A stretch of DNA of 64,000 nt from Steroidobacteraceae bacterium. GTDB lineage: Bacteria > Pseudomonadota > Gammaproteobacteria > Steroidobacterales > Steroidobacteraceae. Within the stretch, counting starts at the first letter, position 1; each line of letters opens with the position of its first letter. The DNA lies in contig JANWJS010000028.1 in the NCBI GenBank assembly GCA_025451845.1, positions 154,189 to 218,188 of the forward strand, in the 5' to 3' direction. Shown here in pieces: positions 21,342 to 31,001 of this stretch. A program made the translations under genes and the position numbers. The notes beneath the pieces are model-generated. The model ran no database searches. It saw only the letters and a program-made list of their open reading frames with translations, and was not told where the DNA came from.

Positions 21342-23624
21342 CTAGCCAATCAACTCAGGCGTATTCGTCGGGGTACATTCGAGCTCGAGCTGGGAGGCGT
21401 CCGCCGCCACCGATACCCGCACATGCCCGCCGCCCACCAGGCGGCCGAATAGCAGCTCTTCGGCCAGGGGCCGCTTGATGTGCTCCTGGATCGTGCGCGC
21501 CATCGGCCGCGCGCCCATCTTCGGGTCGTAACCCTTCTCCGCGATCCAGCGGCGCGCCGTATCGTCGAGGGAGATGGTGACTCCCTTCTGCTCGAGCTGC
21601 ATTTCGACTTCCACGACCAGCTTGTCGACCACGCGCTCGATCGTGACCGGATCGAGGCTGGCGAACTGAATCACCGCATCCAACCGGTTGCGAAACTCCG
21701 GGGTGAAAGAGCGGCGGATCGCCTCCATGCCATCGGTTGCGTGATCGGAGTGAGTGAAGCCGATCGAGGGGCGCGCCATCTCCTGCGCGCCGGCGTTGGT
21801 CGTCATGATGATGATGACGTGGCGGAAGTCCGCCTTGCGGCCGTTGTTGTCAGTCAGCGTGCCGTGGTCCATCACCTGCAGCAGGAGATTGAAGACATCC
21901 GGGTGCGCCTTCTCGATCTCATCGAGCAGCAGCACGCAATGCGGGTGCTTGGCAATCGCCTCGGTGAGCAGGCCCCCCTGATCGAACCCGACATAGCCCG
22001 GCGGCGCGCCGATGAGGCGCGAGACCGTATGCCGCTCCATGTATTCCGACATGTCGAAACGCAGGAACTCCACGCCCATCGTCAGGGCGAGCTGGCGGGT
22101 GACCTCGGTCTTGCCGACGCCGGTGGGACCCGCGAAGAGGAAGCTGCCGACGGGCTTGCGCTGGTCGCCCAGACCGGAGCGGGCCATCTTGATCGCGGCC
22201 GCCAGCGCGTCGATGGCGCGGTCCTGGCCGAAGATGACGAGCTTGAGGTTGCGCTCCAGGTTCTTCAGGACCTCCCGGTCGGAGGTCGAGACGCTCTTCG
22301 GTGGGATGCGGGCCATGCGCGCCACGACATCTTCCATGTGGCGGACCTCGATCACCGGCTCGCGCTCGCCGATCGGCTTCAGGCGCTGCCGCGCGCCGGC
22401 CTCATCGACCACATCGATCGCCTTGTCCGGCAGGTGCCGCTCGTTGATGTGCCGTGCGGCGAGCTCCGCTGCGGCCTTCAACGCGTCGGCCGCGTAGGTG
22501 ATGCCGTGATGCTCCTCGAAGCGCGCCTTGAGGCCCATCAGGATCTCCACCGTCTCCGCCACCGAGGGCTCGGTGACGTCGATCTTCTGGAAGCGACGCG
22601 CGAGCGCGTGATCCTTCTCGAAGATGCCGCGGTATTCCTGATAGGTGGTCGAGCCGATGCAGCGGATCTCGCCATTGGTGAGCACGGGCTTGATGAGGTT
22701 GGAAGCGTCCATGACGCCCCCCGAAGCCGCGCCGGCGCCGATCACGGTATGGATCTCGTCGATGAAGAGAATGGCTCCGGGCTGCTTCTTGAGCTCCGTG
22801 ATGACACCCTTCAAGCGCTTCTCGAAATCGCCGCGGTACTTGGTGCCCGCGATGAGCGCACCCATGTCGAGCGCGTAGATCGTACAGTCCGCCAACACCT
22901 CCGGCACCTTGCCTTCGATGATCAGGCGCGCGAGTCCCTCGGCAATCGCGGTCTTGCCGACGCCCGCCTCGCCCACGTAAAGGGGATTGTTCTTGCGGCG
23001 GCGGCAGAGGATCTCGATGGTGCGCTCGACCTCCAGCTTGCGGCCGATCAGCGGATCGATGCGACCTTCCTGCGCGAGGCGATTCAGGTTGGTGGTGAAC
23101 TTCTCGAGCGCGCTGCCGCCTTCCGGGTCGCGCTCAGTGTCGGCCTGCGCCTCCTCCTTGTCCGTCTTCTCCTCCGCGATCTTGGAGAGCCCGTGGGAGA
23201 TGTAGTTGACGACATCGAGCCGCGTCACGTGCTGACGGTTCAGGAGGAAAACCGCGTGGCTCTGCTTCTCGCTGAAGATGGCGACCAGGACGTTGGCGAC
23301 ACCAACCTCCTTCTTGCCGCTCGATTGCACGTGGAACACCGCTCGTTGCAGGACACGCTGGAAGCCCAGCGTCGGCTGCACTTCGCGCTCCTCGCCCTCC
23401 TCGACCCGCGGCGTCGATTGCTCGATGTGATCCTTCAGCTCCTGCTTGAGCTTGGTGAGGTCGGACCCGCAGGCCCGAAGAATCTCGCGGACCCGGGGCG
23501 TGTCGAGGATCGCCAGCAGCAGATGCTCGACCGTCAGATACTCGTGACGCGCCTCCCGGGCCTGGTGGAAGGCATCATTGAGACAGTATTCAAGCTCGTT
23601 GGACAGCATACTTAATTGGCGCAA
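21342..23624 (-). CDS. clpA: ATP-dependent Clp protease ATP-binding subunit ClpA
   Basis: The 760-residue Hsp100 unfoldase has two N-terminal Clp repeats (LSNELEYCLNDAFHQAREARHEYLTVEHLLLAIL), a first AAA+ module with GEAGVGKTAIAEG, and a second with AGPTGVGKTEVTRQ and LLLDEIEKAHPDVFNLLLQ. An IGF/IGL-type ClpP-docking loop is expected in module 2. It unfolds substrates for ClpP, with ClpS as adaptor for N-degrons. clpS is upstream on the same strand, about 110 bases away. Family length is normal. Confidence 0.97.
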   Translation of the reverse strand: MRQLSMLSNELEYCLNDAFHQAREARHEYLTVEHLLLAILDTPRVREILRACGSDLTKLKQELKDHIEQSTPRVEEGEEREVQPTLGFQRVLQRAVFHVQSSGKKEVGVANVLVAIFSEKQSHAVFLLNRQHVTRLDVVNYISHGLSKIAEEKTDKEEAQADTERDPEGGSALEKFTTNLNRLAQEGRIDPLIGRKLEVERTIEILCRRRKNNPLYVGEAGVGKTAIAEGLARLIIEGKVPEVLADCTIYALDMGALIAGTKYRGDFEKRLKGVITELKKQPGAILFIDEIHTVIGAGAASGGVMDASNLIKPVLTNGEIRCIGSTTYQEYRGIFEKDHALARRFQKIDVTEPSVAETVEILMGLKARFEEHHGITYAADALKAAAELAARHINERHLPDKAIDVVDEAGARQRLKPIGEREPVIEVRHMEDVVARMARIPPKSVSTSDREVLKNLERNLKLVIFGQDRAIDALAAAIKMARSGLGDQRKPVGSFLFAGPTGVGKTEVTRQLALTMGVEFLRFDMSEYMERHTVSRLIGAPPGYVGFDQGGLLTEAIAKHPHCVLLLDEIEKAHPDVFNLLLQVMDHGTLTDNNGRKADFRHVIIIMTTNAGAQEMARPSIGFTHSDHATDGMEAIRRSFTPEFRNRLDAVIQFASLDPVTIERVVDKLVVEVEMQLEQKGVTISLDDTARRWIAEKGYDPKMGARPMARTIQEHIKRPLAEELLFGRLVGGGHVRVSVAADASQLELECTPTNTPELIG

Positions 23625-23735
23625 AGTCGGCTGCGCCGCGTTGCGCGGCCAGCCTGGTTACTGCATTCGATCTCGCCGCCCAGGAAACGGCCCTGGGCAG
23701 CGCACTTACTTGCAATTGGACTGACCTCAAAGATA

Positions 23736-24056
23736 TCAAGCCTCTTCCAGGGTGCACATGAGCGGATGCTGGTGGTCCCGCGCGTACGTGGTCACTTGTG
23801 CCACCTTAGTTTCCGCGATCTCGAACGTAAAGACCCCGCACACTCCCTTACCCTTCGTGTGGACTTCCAGCATGATGCGCGTGGCGTTCGGCCGATCGAG
23901 ACCGAAGAACTTCTCCAGCACGTCGACCACGAACTCCATCGGCGTATAGTCGTCATTGAGCAGCACGACCCGGTAGAGCGGCGGCTGCTTGACCTCGGGA
24001 CGCGCCTCCTCAACGAGAATGCCGGTATCGGGACGGGTCGGATGCGGGTCGGGCAT
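23736..24056 (-). CDS. clpS: ClpS adaptor protein
   Basis: From ATG 24056 the product is 106 residues. A flexible N-terminal tail ([18 protein letters not shown]) precedes the core [25 protein letters not shown] with the NDD-x-TPM N-degron pocket, followed by [23 protein letters not shown]. ClpS recruits proteins with destabilising N termini to ClpA. The open frame continues upstream, but those residues are shadow of the divergent gspC leader. Normal length for ClpS. Confidence 0.95.
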   Translation of the reverse strand: MPDPHPTRPDTGILVEEARPEVKQPPLYRVVLLNDDYTPMEFVVDVLEKFFGLDRPNATRIMLEVHTKGKGVCGVFTFEIAETKVAQVTTYARDHQHPLMCTLEEA

Positions 24057-24250
24057 GACGTCTTTATAGGGGTCGCGAATCTGCAACACAAGCCTGCGAT
24101 GATGGCCGGCCCTTACTCTTTGAGAAACAATCGCTTGAGAGCGCAACCGGGGGCGCCGTATGATTGGCCGGGCGACGGCAGTGCGGCACGGATTGCCCCG
24201 GTCGCGGTCCAACCGGGGTATCCCAGCGAATCCATGACTTTCCCACCTCC

Positions 24251-25204
24251 ATGAGCGCCGCTTCCTGGCTCCAGGCCGTCCCCGGGTCCGAGAGATGGCG
24301 TGCCTTGTTCTTCACCCGCGGACCGCGGCTGGCGACGTGGCTGCTCGCCCTTGCCGTGGGCGTGCAGGCCGCGATGATCGTCACCGACCTGGCCGGTGCG
24401 GATCGCGCACCCTCGCCTGGCGCTCTCGCCGGCGCCTCGCCGATCCAGCGCCCGACGGTCGACATCGCCGCCATCACCAATTCGCATCTTTTCGGGACTG
24501 CCCCGGTCGCCGCGGGTAACGGCGCCAACGCGCCACAGACGAACATGCCGCTGGTCCTCACGGGTGTGATCGCCGCCAATGATCCCCGTAACGGGCTCGC
24601 AATACTTGGGCCGAGCTCTGCCGCGACGAAAGTGTATGCGGTTGGAGACAACATACCGGGCGGCGCAAGGCTGCACGCGGTCATGTCGGACCACGTCCTG
24701 CTGGAGCGTGACGGAAGTCTCGAAGCACTGGCGTTGCCACACCAGCTCGCCGGCAGCGCTCCGCCGCCGATGTTGTCCGCTGCACCGACGCAGCCCGTGA
24801 TGGACCGCATGCGTGAGCTCGTCAGCCGCGATCCCGGCATCATCGGCGACATCATGCGCCCGGAGCCGGTGTTCGCGGGTGGCAAGCAGCAGGGCTTCCG
24901 GGTATACCCCGGCCGGGATCGCGACGCATTCATGCGCCTCGGCCTGCGGCCGGGGGACCTGGTGACGGCCGTCGACGGCACGCCGCTCGATGATCCGGCG
25001 CGGGCGGAGCAGATTCTGAACACGCTGGGTTCCTCCAGTGAGGCGCACATCACGGTACTGCGCAACGGACAGCAACAGGATCTCACTCTGGATCTGGCGG
25101 CTGTCGAACAGGAGGCGGAATCGCTCGCCGGGTCGCAAAATGGGGCATCCGGGCCGCCGCCCCAACGCACCATGCCCTTCGCACGGCCGCGCGGCGTGCA
25201 GTAG
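24251..25204 (+). CDS. gspC: Type II secretion protein GspC
   Basis: The 317-residue protein starts at ATG 24251; an earlier in-frame TTG adds only shadow of the intergenic region. A short cytoplasmic part is followed by one membrane helix (about residues 27-46), a periplasmic homology region ([12 protein letters not shown] ... [14 protein letters not shown]), and a C-terminal PDZ-type domain ([29 protein letters not shown]). GspC links the inner-membrane platform to the GspD secretin. It begins the gspC-D-E-F operon and is divergent from clpS. Confidence 0.92.
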   Translation: MSAASWLQAVPGSERWRALFFTRGPRLATWLLALAVGVQAAMIVTDLAGADRAPSPGALAGASPIQRPTVDIAAITNSHLFGTAPVAAGNGANAPQTNMPLVLTGVIAANDPRNGLAILGPSSAATKVYAVGDNIPGGARLHAVMSDHVLLERDGSLEALALPHQLAGSAPPPMLSAAPTQPVMDRMRELVSRDPGIIGDIMRPEPVFAGGKQQGFRVYPGRDRDAFMRLGLRPGDLVTAVDGTPLDDPARAEQILNTLGSSSEAHITVLRNGQQQDLTLDLAAVEQEAESLAGSQNGASGPPPQRTMPFARPRGVQ

Positions 25205-25236
25205 TCCACAGGTCCCAGTTACGGGGGTTGAGGTTG

Positions 25237-27501
25237 GTGAAAGGTTTTCGCAGATTCGCGTACTGCTGGGCTCTGCTCGTTCCGATGCTCGTCTGCCAGG
25301 CGCAGACGGCGGTGCAGCAGGCCGCGAGCATCACGCCGAACTTCAAGGATGCGGACATCACCCAGATCGTGCAGGCGGTCGCCGCCGCGACGGGGAAGAG
25401 TTTCATACTCGACCCGCGCGTGCGCGCGCAGGTGACGATGTACTCCTCCGCGCCGATGTCCCCGCCCGCTTTCTATCAGGCGTTCCTCTCGATCCTGGCG
25501 GTCTACGGCTTCATCGCGGAGCCCTCGGGCAACAACATCATCAAGATCGTGCCCGACGCGGACACGCGGTACGTGCCCTCGAATTACCTTTCCGCCCACG
25601 TGAGCCCGACGTCCGACGAGATCGTCACACAGGTGGTCGCCGTCAAGAACGTGAGCGCCGCGGAGCTGGTGCCGATCCTGCGGCCGATGATCCATCAGCA
25701 GGGGCATCTCGCCGCCTACCCGCCTTCCAACATCCTGATCATCTCCGACACGGCAAGCAACGTGTATCGGATGCTCGCCATCATCCAGCGCGTCGACCAG
25801 ATGGGCAGCCAGGACGTCGATGTGATGGCGCTGCAGAACGCTTCCGCCTCCGATGTGGTCCGCACGATCACATCGCTATCGCAGGGAGGCGCGAACATGC
25901 AGGAAGGCCCTGCCCCCAAGGTGGTGGCGGATGACCGCACCAACAGCATCCTGATCAGCGGCGAACCGGCGCAGCGGCTGCGCATCCGCGCGCTGGTGGC
26001 GGAGCTCGACACGCGCTCGGAGTCGGGCGGAAACAGCCGCGTGGTATTCCTCCACTACGCCGACGCCTCCAAGCTCGCACCCAAGCTCAAGGAGCAGATG
26101 GCGGAGCTCGCGCAGATGTCGGGCGGCGGCGATGCCGCCGGCAAGAACCCCACGGCGCAGGCGGAAAAGAACGCACTCGTCTGGGCGGATCCCCAGAACA
26201 ACGCGCTCGTCATCACCGCGCCGCCCAAAGTAATGCGCTCCATTCTCGATATCGTGCTCTCGCTCGACCGCCGCCGGCCCGAGGTGCTGGTGCAGGCGAT
26301 CGTCGCGGAGATCAATGTCAGCAAGACCGACGACCTCGGCATCAACTGGGCGGCCTTCTCGGAGCACGACAAGGTGCCTCTCGGCGGCTTCGTCTCGCCG
26401 GTCGGCGGCACGAACATCGTGAATCTCATCGCCGCCGGGGAGGGCGGCACCGCCGGTCTCAGCAGCGCCGCCTCGCTGCTGACGGGCACCACGATCGGCG
26501 TCGGCACGCTGAGCGCAGGCGGGGAGTCGTTCGCGGCCATGATTCGCGCATTGCGGAGCAATGGCGACACCAACATCGTGTCCACTCCCTCGGCCGTGAC
26601 GATGAACAATCAGGCGGCGACTTTGAAGGTAGTTGAAGAGGTGCCGTTCGTCACCGGGCAGTACTCCAGCCAGGCGGGAATCAGCAATGGCAGCGTCACC
26701 CCGTTTCAGACCGTGCAGCAACAGGAAGTCGGTACGGTTCTGAAGGTGACCCCGACGATCTCGGCCGAGGGTAACGCGGTGATGCTGAAGCTCTCCGTGG
26801 AGAACTCGAGCGTGCTGAATGGCGCCAGCACCAGCCTCACCGGCGATCCCACCACTGAAAAGCGCAGCATCAGCACCAACGTGCTGATCGAGAACGGTGG
26901 CGTCGTCGTGCTCGGCGGCCTCATCTCGAACGAGCAGGACCGCACCCATGAGAGCGTGCCCTTCCTCGGCAGCATTCCGATCATCGGGCTCCTCTTCAAG
27001 ACGCGCAACGACTCGGCGAGCCGCGACAACCTGATGATCTTCATCAAGCCGACGATCATGCGCGATCAGTCGGAAGCCGCGGCGCAAACCGGCCGGACCT
27101 ACGACTACATGTTGCACCAGGAAAGCTCCATGCCGCCCGAGCAGTTCCCGCAGCTGCTCCGGGGCGAGCCCGCGCCGCGCCTGCCGCCGCTGCCGCCGCC
27201 GCCGCCGCCGGGCACGCTGGCGGCTCCGAGCCCCCTCGAGCCGAGCGCCCCGGAGCAGAAGCCCCGGGCCAAGACGGCGCCGCCGACCGGGCAAGCATCG
27301 CCCGCTGCGACCTCGCCGGCTGCAGTGGCTGCGCCGGCCCAAACCCCGCCGGCTGGTGACGCAGCGTCTGCCCACACCTCGCCGGCGCCGTCGAGCGGCG
27401 CGGCAGTGCCGGCTCAAACGCCACCGGTGCAACAGCCTTCTGCCAAATCCGCGGCCGAGTCGGCCGGCAGCGCGCCCCCGCAGGGCGGAGGGAACCCGTG
27501 A
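25237..27501 (+). CDS. gspD: Type II secretion outer-membrane secretin GspD
   Basis: GTG 25237 (after GGGGGTTGAGG) gives 754 residues; TTG 25228 in frame is an alternative. A signal peptide of about 24 residues precedes the N0 domain (FKDADITQIVQAVAAATGKSFILDP), three N domains with SNILIISDTASNV and TNSILISG, and the secretin core with VLVQAIVAEI, TPTISAEGN and GLISNEQDRTHESVPFLGSIPIIG. The last ~110 residues are Pro/Ala-rich low complexity after the pilotin-like segment. It forms the outer-membrane channel. The stop overlaps the gspE start by four bases. Confidence 0.95.
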   Translation: MKGFRRFAYCWALLVPMLVCQAQTAVQQAASITPNFKDADITQIVQAVAAATGKSFILDPRVRAQVTMYSSAPMSPPAFYQAFLSILAVYGFIAEPSGNNIIKIVPDADTRYVPSNYLSAHVSPTSDEIVTQVVAVKNVSAAELVPILRPMIHQQGHLAAYPPSNILIISDTASNVYRMLAIIQRVDQMGSQDVDVMALQNASASDVVRTITSLSQGGANMQEGPAPKVVADDRTNSILISGEPAQRLRIRALVAELDTRSESGGNSRVVFLHYADASKLAPKLKEQMAELAQMSGGGDAAGKNPTAQAEKNALVWADPQNNALVITAPPKVMRSILDIVLSLDRRRPEVLVQAIVAEINVSKTDDLGINWAAFSEHDKVPLGGFVSPVGGTNIVNLIAAGEGGTAGLSSAASLLTGTTIGVGTLSAGGESFAAMIRALRSNGDTNIVSTPSAVTMNNQAATLKVVEEVPFVTGQYSSQAGISNGSVTPFQTVQQQEVGTVLKVTPTISAEGNAVMLKLSVENSSVLNGASTSLTGDPTTEKRSISTNVLIENGGVVVLGGLISNEQDRTHESVPFLGSIPIIGLLFKTRNDSASRDNLMIFIKPTIMRDQSEAAAQTGRTYDYMLHQESSMPPEQFPQLLRGEPAPRLPPLPPPPPPGTLAAPSPLEPSAPEQKPRAKTAPPTGQASPAATSPAAVAAPAQTPPAGDAASAHTSPAPSSGAAVPAQTPPVQQPSAKSAAESAGSAPPQGGGNP

Positions 27502-29009
27502 ACGCAGCAGAAGTCATGGAAGAGCCGCAGCAGCTCCAGGCCGCTGCACCGCAGCGGAAGCTTTCCTTCGCCTTCGCGAAGCGTCACGGCATCCTCATCA
27601 AACAGGTTACTGACAGCGAAGCCGAGTGCGTCTATCGCGAGCATGCCTCGCCGCTCGCCCTGGCCGAGGTCCGGCGGTTCGTCGGCCGGCCGGTAAAGCT
27701 CGAGCGGGTCCCGGAGGCGGAATTCGATCTCCTGCTACGGCAGGTCTATGAGGCGGGCTCCGATGCCATGCAGGCCGTCGAGGGGCTCGACGACACGACC
27801 GATCTCGCGCACCTGGCGCTGGAACTGCCCGAGCAGGCCGATCTGCTCGACAGCGACGACGACGCACCGATCATCCGATTGATCAACGCCGTGCTCACCC
27901 AGGCTGTCAAGGAGAACGCCTCCGATATCCATGTCGAGCCGTTCGAGAACCGCTTGGTCGTGCGCTTCCGCGTAGACGGGGTGCTTCGCGAGGTACTGCA
28001 GTCGAAGCGCGCCGTGGCGCCGCTCGTCGTCTCCCGCATCAAGGTCATGTCGAAGCTCGACATCGCCGAGAAGCGCCTGCCACAGGACGGCCGCATCGGC
28101 CTGAAGATCGCCGGCCGCGCGGTGGACGTGCGCGTGTCCACGATCCCTTCCGGCCACGGTGAGCGCGTGGTGCTGCGTATTCTCGACAAGCAGGCGGGAC
28201 GCCTGGACTTGACCGCCCTCGGCATGGACCCGAACACCGAGGCGCTGATCGATGAGCTGATCCACAAGCCGCATGGGATCCTGCTCGTCACCGGCCCGAC
28301 CGGCTCCGGCAAGACGACCACGCTCTACGCCGCGCTCGAGCGGCTGAATGACAACACTCAGAACATCATGACGGTCGAGGATCCGATCGAGTACTACATC
28401 GACGGCATCGGCCAGACGCAGGTCAATACCAAGGTGGAGATGACCTTCGCGCGCGGCCTGCGGGCCATTCTGCGCCAGGACCCCGACGTGGTCATGATCG
28501 GTGAGATCCGCGACCTCGAGACGGCGCAGATCGCCGTGCAGGCGAGCCTCACCGGCCACTTGGTCCTTTCCACCCTGCATACCAACACCGCTGCCGGCGC
28601 GGTCACGCGCCTGCGGGACATGGGCATCGAGCCGTTCCTGCTCTCCTCGAGCTTGATCGGGGTGCTCGCGCAGCGCCTCGTCCGGGTGCTCAACCCTGAG
28701 ACCAAGCAGCCCTTCGAGGCCGGCGAGTACGAGCGGCGATTGCTGAATCTCGGGCCAGACAACCCCTCGCCGGTGCTGTATCGCCCCGGGCGCGATGCCA
28801 TGGGAGGCTACCGCGGCCGCTCAGGCGTCTACGAGCTGATCGTGGTGGACGACAGCATGCGCACGATGATCCACGACGGCGTGAGCGAGCAGGAGCTCGA
28901 GCGCCACGCCCGCCTCACGACGCCTTCCATCCGCGACGACGGGCGCACCAGAATCCTGCGCGGCGAGACGACCATCGAGGAAGTGCTGCGGGTCACCCGG
29001 GAAGACTAG
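27498..29009 (+). CDS. gspE: Type II secretion ATPase GspE
   Basis: The 503-residue protein starts at GTG 27498, overlapping gspD as GTGA. The N-terminal GspL-binding part is short; the motor has SDIHVEPFENRLVVRFRVDGVL, Walker A GPTGSGKTTTLY, the Asp box TVEDPIEYY, Walker B-type VVMIGEIRDLETA and the His box HLVLSTLHTN. The C-terminal tetracysteine metal site usual in GspE is missing: the first pair position reads NPETKQ and the second RPGRDAMGGYRGR, with no cysteine. It would power pseudopilus assembly at the inner membrane. Confidence 0.95.
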   Translation: MNAAEVMEEPQQLQAAAPQRKLSFAFAKRHGILIKQVTDSEAECVYREHASPLALAEVRRFVGRPVKLERVPEAEFDLLLRQVYEAGSDAMQAVEGLDDTTDLAHLALELPEQADLLDSDDDAPIIRLINAVLTQAVKENASDIHVEPFENRLVVRFRVDGVLREVLQSKRAVAPLVVSRIKVMSKLDIAEKRLPQDGRIGLKIAGRAVDVRVSTIPSGHGERVVLRILDKQAGRLDLTALGMDPNTEALIDELIHKPHGILLVTGPTGSGKTTTLYAALERLNDNTQNIMTVEDPIEYYIDGIGQTQVNTKVEMTFARGLRAILRQDPDVVMIGEIRDLETAQIAVQASLTGHLVLSTLHTNTAAGAVTRLRDMGIEPFLLSSSLIGVLAQRLVRVLNPETKQPFEAGEYERRLLNLGPDNPSPVLYRPGRDAMGGYRGRSGVYELIVVDDSMRTMIHDGVSEQELERHARLTTPSIRDDGRTRILRGETTIEEVLRVTRED

Positions 29010-29029
29010 TATGAAGCGCTGGATCCGGA

Positions 29030-29210
29030 CATTGCGCTGCGCAGTCCCTGCTCCGCGCAAGCCCGGGACATCCGTCCATGGCCGCCGGCGCGACGCATGC
29101 GCCGCACCCTGCCCGGCCCAGCGCGGCGGCGTGCCAAGCGCGCGACCTGTGCCCGTCGCTCGCCGCCTGCGCCGGCGGGCATGTCCCTGTGCCTGTGGAG
29201 ACAATGTCTG
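29030..29210. repeat. Copy B of a dispersed GC-rich repeat, between gspE and gspF
   Basis: The two genes are 201 bases apart although the rest of the operon overlaps or nearly abuts. The gap holds ATTGCGCTGCGC, six bases, TGCTCCGCGCAAGCCC, then GCATGCGCCG, the same modules as at 17990-18050. A frame is open through the gap into gspF, but its Arg/Pro/Ala-rich translation is not GspF-like and the real start is MGAFEYIALD at 29211. Confidence 0.5.
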
Positions 29211-30425
29211 ATGGGTGCGTTCGAGTACATAGCGCTCGACAACGCCGGTAAGGAACGCAAGGGCATCCTGGAAGGCGATACGCCGCGCCATATCCGCCAG
29301 TTGCTGCGGGAGCGGCAGCTCCTCCCAGTCACCGTGAGCGAGGTTGCGCAGAAGGAAGCGAACCGCCAGCGCTCGTTCAGCTTCGTGCGGCGCGTCTCCC
29401 CCGCCGACCTCTCTCTCTTCACCCGCCAGCTCGCCACCCTGGTGCGGGCCGGCCTGCCGCTCGAGGAGTCGCTGCTCGCGGTGTCGCAGCAGACGGAGAA
29501 GCCGCGCGTGCAGAGCATCATCCTCGGCGTGCGGTCGAAGGTGATGGAAGGCCACACGCTGGCCGATGGTATGACGGAGTTCCCGCGAGTTTTCCCGGAG
29601 ATTTACCGCGCCACCGTCTCGGCCGGCGAGCAGGCCGGGCATCTCGACAGCGTGCTGGAGCGGCTCGCCACCTATACGGAGAGCCGCGAAGAGATGCGCC
29701 AGAAGATTCTGGCGGCGATGCTCTACCCCATGGTCCTCACGGTGATGTGCTTCGTCATCGTCTCGGCGCTGCTGGTCTTCGTGGTGCCCAAGGTCGTCTC
29801 GGTCTTCCAGTCCAGCAAGGCGCAGCTTCCTCTCATTACGCGGATCCTCATCGGTACCAGCGGCTTTCTGCGGGTCTACGGTATTTGGCTAGTCATACTC
29901 GCCATCATCGCGGCAGTACTCTTCCAGCGTTGGCTGCGCAACCCGCACGCCCGGCGCCGCTACCATCGCCTGCAGCTTCGCCTGGCGCTCGTCGGTAAGC
30001 TGGTGCGCGGCTTCAACACGGCGCGTTTCACGCGCACGTTCAGCATCCTCTCCTCGGCCTCCGTACCAGTGCTCGAGGCGATGCGCATCGCCGGGGAGGT
30101 GGTGACGAACCTGCCCATGCGCGATGCCGTGGCCGAGGCCGCCGCACGGGTGCGCGAAGGCGCCCCGATCGGCCGATCGCTGTCCACGAGCAAGCTCTTC
30201 CCGCCCATGACCGTCCACCTCATTTCGAGCGGCGAGTCGAGCGGCGAGCTCGATTCGATGCTGGAGCAGGCCGCGGTGAGCCAGGAGCGGGAGCTCGATG
30301 GCATCCTGGCGGCCATGGTGGGTCTCCTCGGCCCCCTCCTCATCGTGTTCATGGGCCTCTTCGTCATGGGGATCGTCTTTGCCATGCTGCTGCCGATCTT
30401 TCAGATGAATGACTTAATCCACTGA
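29211..30425 (+). CDS. gspF: Type II secretion inner-membrane platform protein GspF
   Basis: ATG 29211 gives 404 residues starting GAFEYIALDNAGKERKGILE, the usual GspF opening. Two cytoplasmic GspF domains (FTRQLATLVRAGLPLEESL and FTRTFSILSSASVPVLEAMRIAG) alternate with three membrane helices (about residues 170-195, 220-242, 373-398). It couples the GspE ATPase to pseudopilus assembly. No pseudopilin gene (gspG-K) follows; the operon ends here. Confidence 0.95.
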   Translation: MGAFEYIALDNAGKERKGILEGDTPRHIRQLLRERQLLPVTVSEVAQKEANRQRSFSFVRRVSPADLSLFTRQLATLVRAGLPLEESLLAVSQQTEKPRVQSIILGVRSKVMEGHTLADGMTEFPRVFPEIYRATVSAGEQAGHLDSVLERLATYTESREEMRQKILAAMLYPMVLTVMCFVIVSALLVFVVPKVVSVFQSSKAQLPLITRILIGTSGFLRVYGIWLVILAIIAAVLFQRWLRNPHARRRYHRLQLRLALVGKLVRGFNTARFTRTFSILSSASVPVLEAMRIAGEVVTNLPMRDAVAEAAARVREGAPIGRSLSTSKLFPPMTVHLISSGESSGELDSMLEQAAVSQERELDGILAAMVGLLGPLLIVFMGLFVMGIVFAMLLPIFQMNDLIH

Positions 30426-30523
30426 ACGCGAACAGCAGGTCCGGGAGCCGGCAAAGGCCGCCCTATTGCAGTTGTCACGGAACCTGATTTAAGTTTTGCG
30501 CCGTTCCCCCTGCAGGACTCTCG

Positions 30524-30814
30524 GTGTCCCGCATGAGCGAGAAATCCGAATCGGACGAATTCGAAAACGAAGAGGACGACGAGCCTGTCGTTGAAGAAGG
30601 CGACGTCGATCTCGACCAGGTCATCAAGGACCTGGACCTTGCCAAGAGGCGAGGCCAGCGCGCCGGTGATCCTGCGTGGCGTCGCCTCGAGCGATTGTTC
30701 GAGGAGAAGCGCACGCAGGAGCTCACCAGCGACTTCGAGGACTACGACGTCGGCGGTGAGGGCGAGGGGGACGGCGCCGGCAGGCCGCGGCGCAAGAAAC
30801 CAGGAAAGGGCTAA
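30524..30814 (+). CDS. Small acidic protein of unknown function
   Basis: GTG 30524 has an AGGA six bases upstream, giving 96 residues; ATG 30533 is possible. The first half is very acidic (ESDEFENEEDDEPVVEEGDVD), followed by a likely helix DPAWRRLERLFEEKRTQELTSDFEDYDV and a basic tail RRKKPGKG. Similar short acidic proteins with a DPAWRRLE-like helix occur in gammaproteobacteria without a known role. It lies 98 bases after gspF and its stop overlaps a convergent gene fragment. Confidence 0.65.
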   Translation: MSRMSEKSESDEFENEEDDEPVVEEGDVDLDQVIKDLDLAKRRGQRAGDPAWRRLERLFEEKRTQELTSDFEDYDVGGEGEGDGAGRPRRKKPGKG

Positions 30815-30930
30815 TCGGACGCCGGCAGTTCGAGCGACACCACCAGCCCGCCTCCCTCGCGATTCGCGAGGCGAATGTTGCCGCCATGCGCCTCCGCGAT
30901 CTCGCGGGCGAGGGCGAGTCCGGGACTGAG
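30811..30930 (-). pseudogene. C-terminal relic of a sensor histidine kinase
   Basis: Read on the minus strand, the last ~36 residues before TAG 30811-30813 are GLALAREIAEAHGGNIRLAN then REGGGLVVSLELPASD, which is the G2 box and final strand of a HATPase_c domain. Upstream the frame becomes unlike any kinase (LARQLPSPSNQSQRPRNGA), and N and G1 boxes are absent. This is a deletion remnant. The stop overlaps the TAA of the acidic protein gene. Confidence 0.7.
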
Positions 30931-31001
30931 CTGGCCGGCCGCGGACCGGGCGCCATTTCTGGGTCGTTGGCTCTGATTCGACGGCGACGGGAGCTGACGG
31001 G

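Noticed and set aside
21480-23615. Very long plus-strand open frame opposite clpA
   Set aside because: Antisense shadow of a perfectly conserved ClpA; composition is unlike protein.
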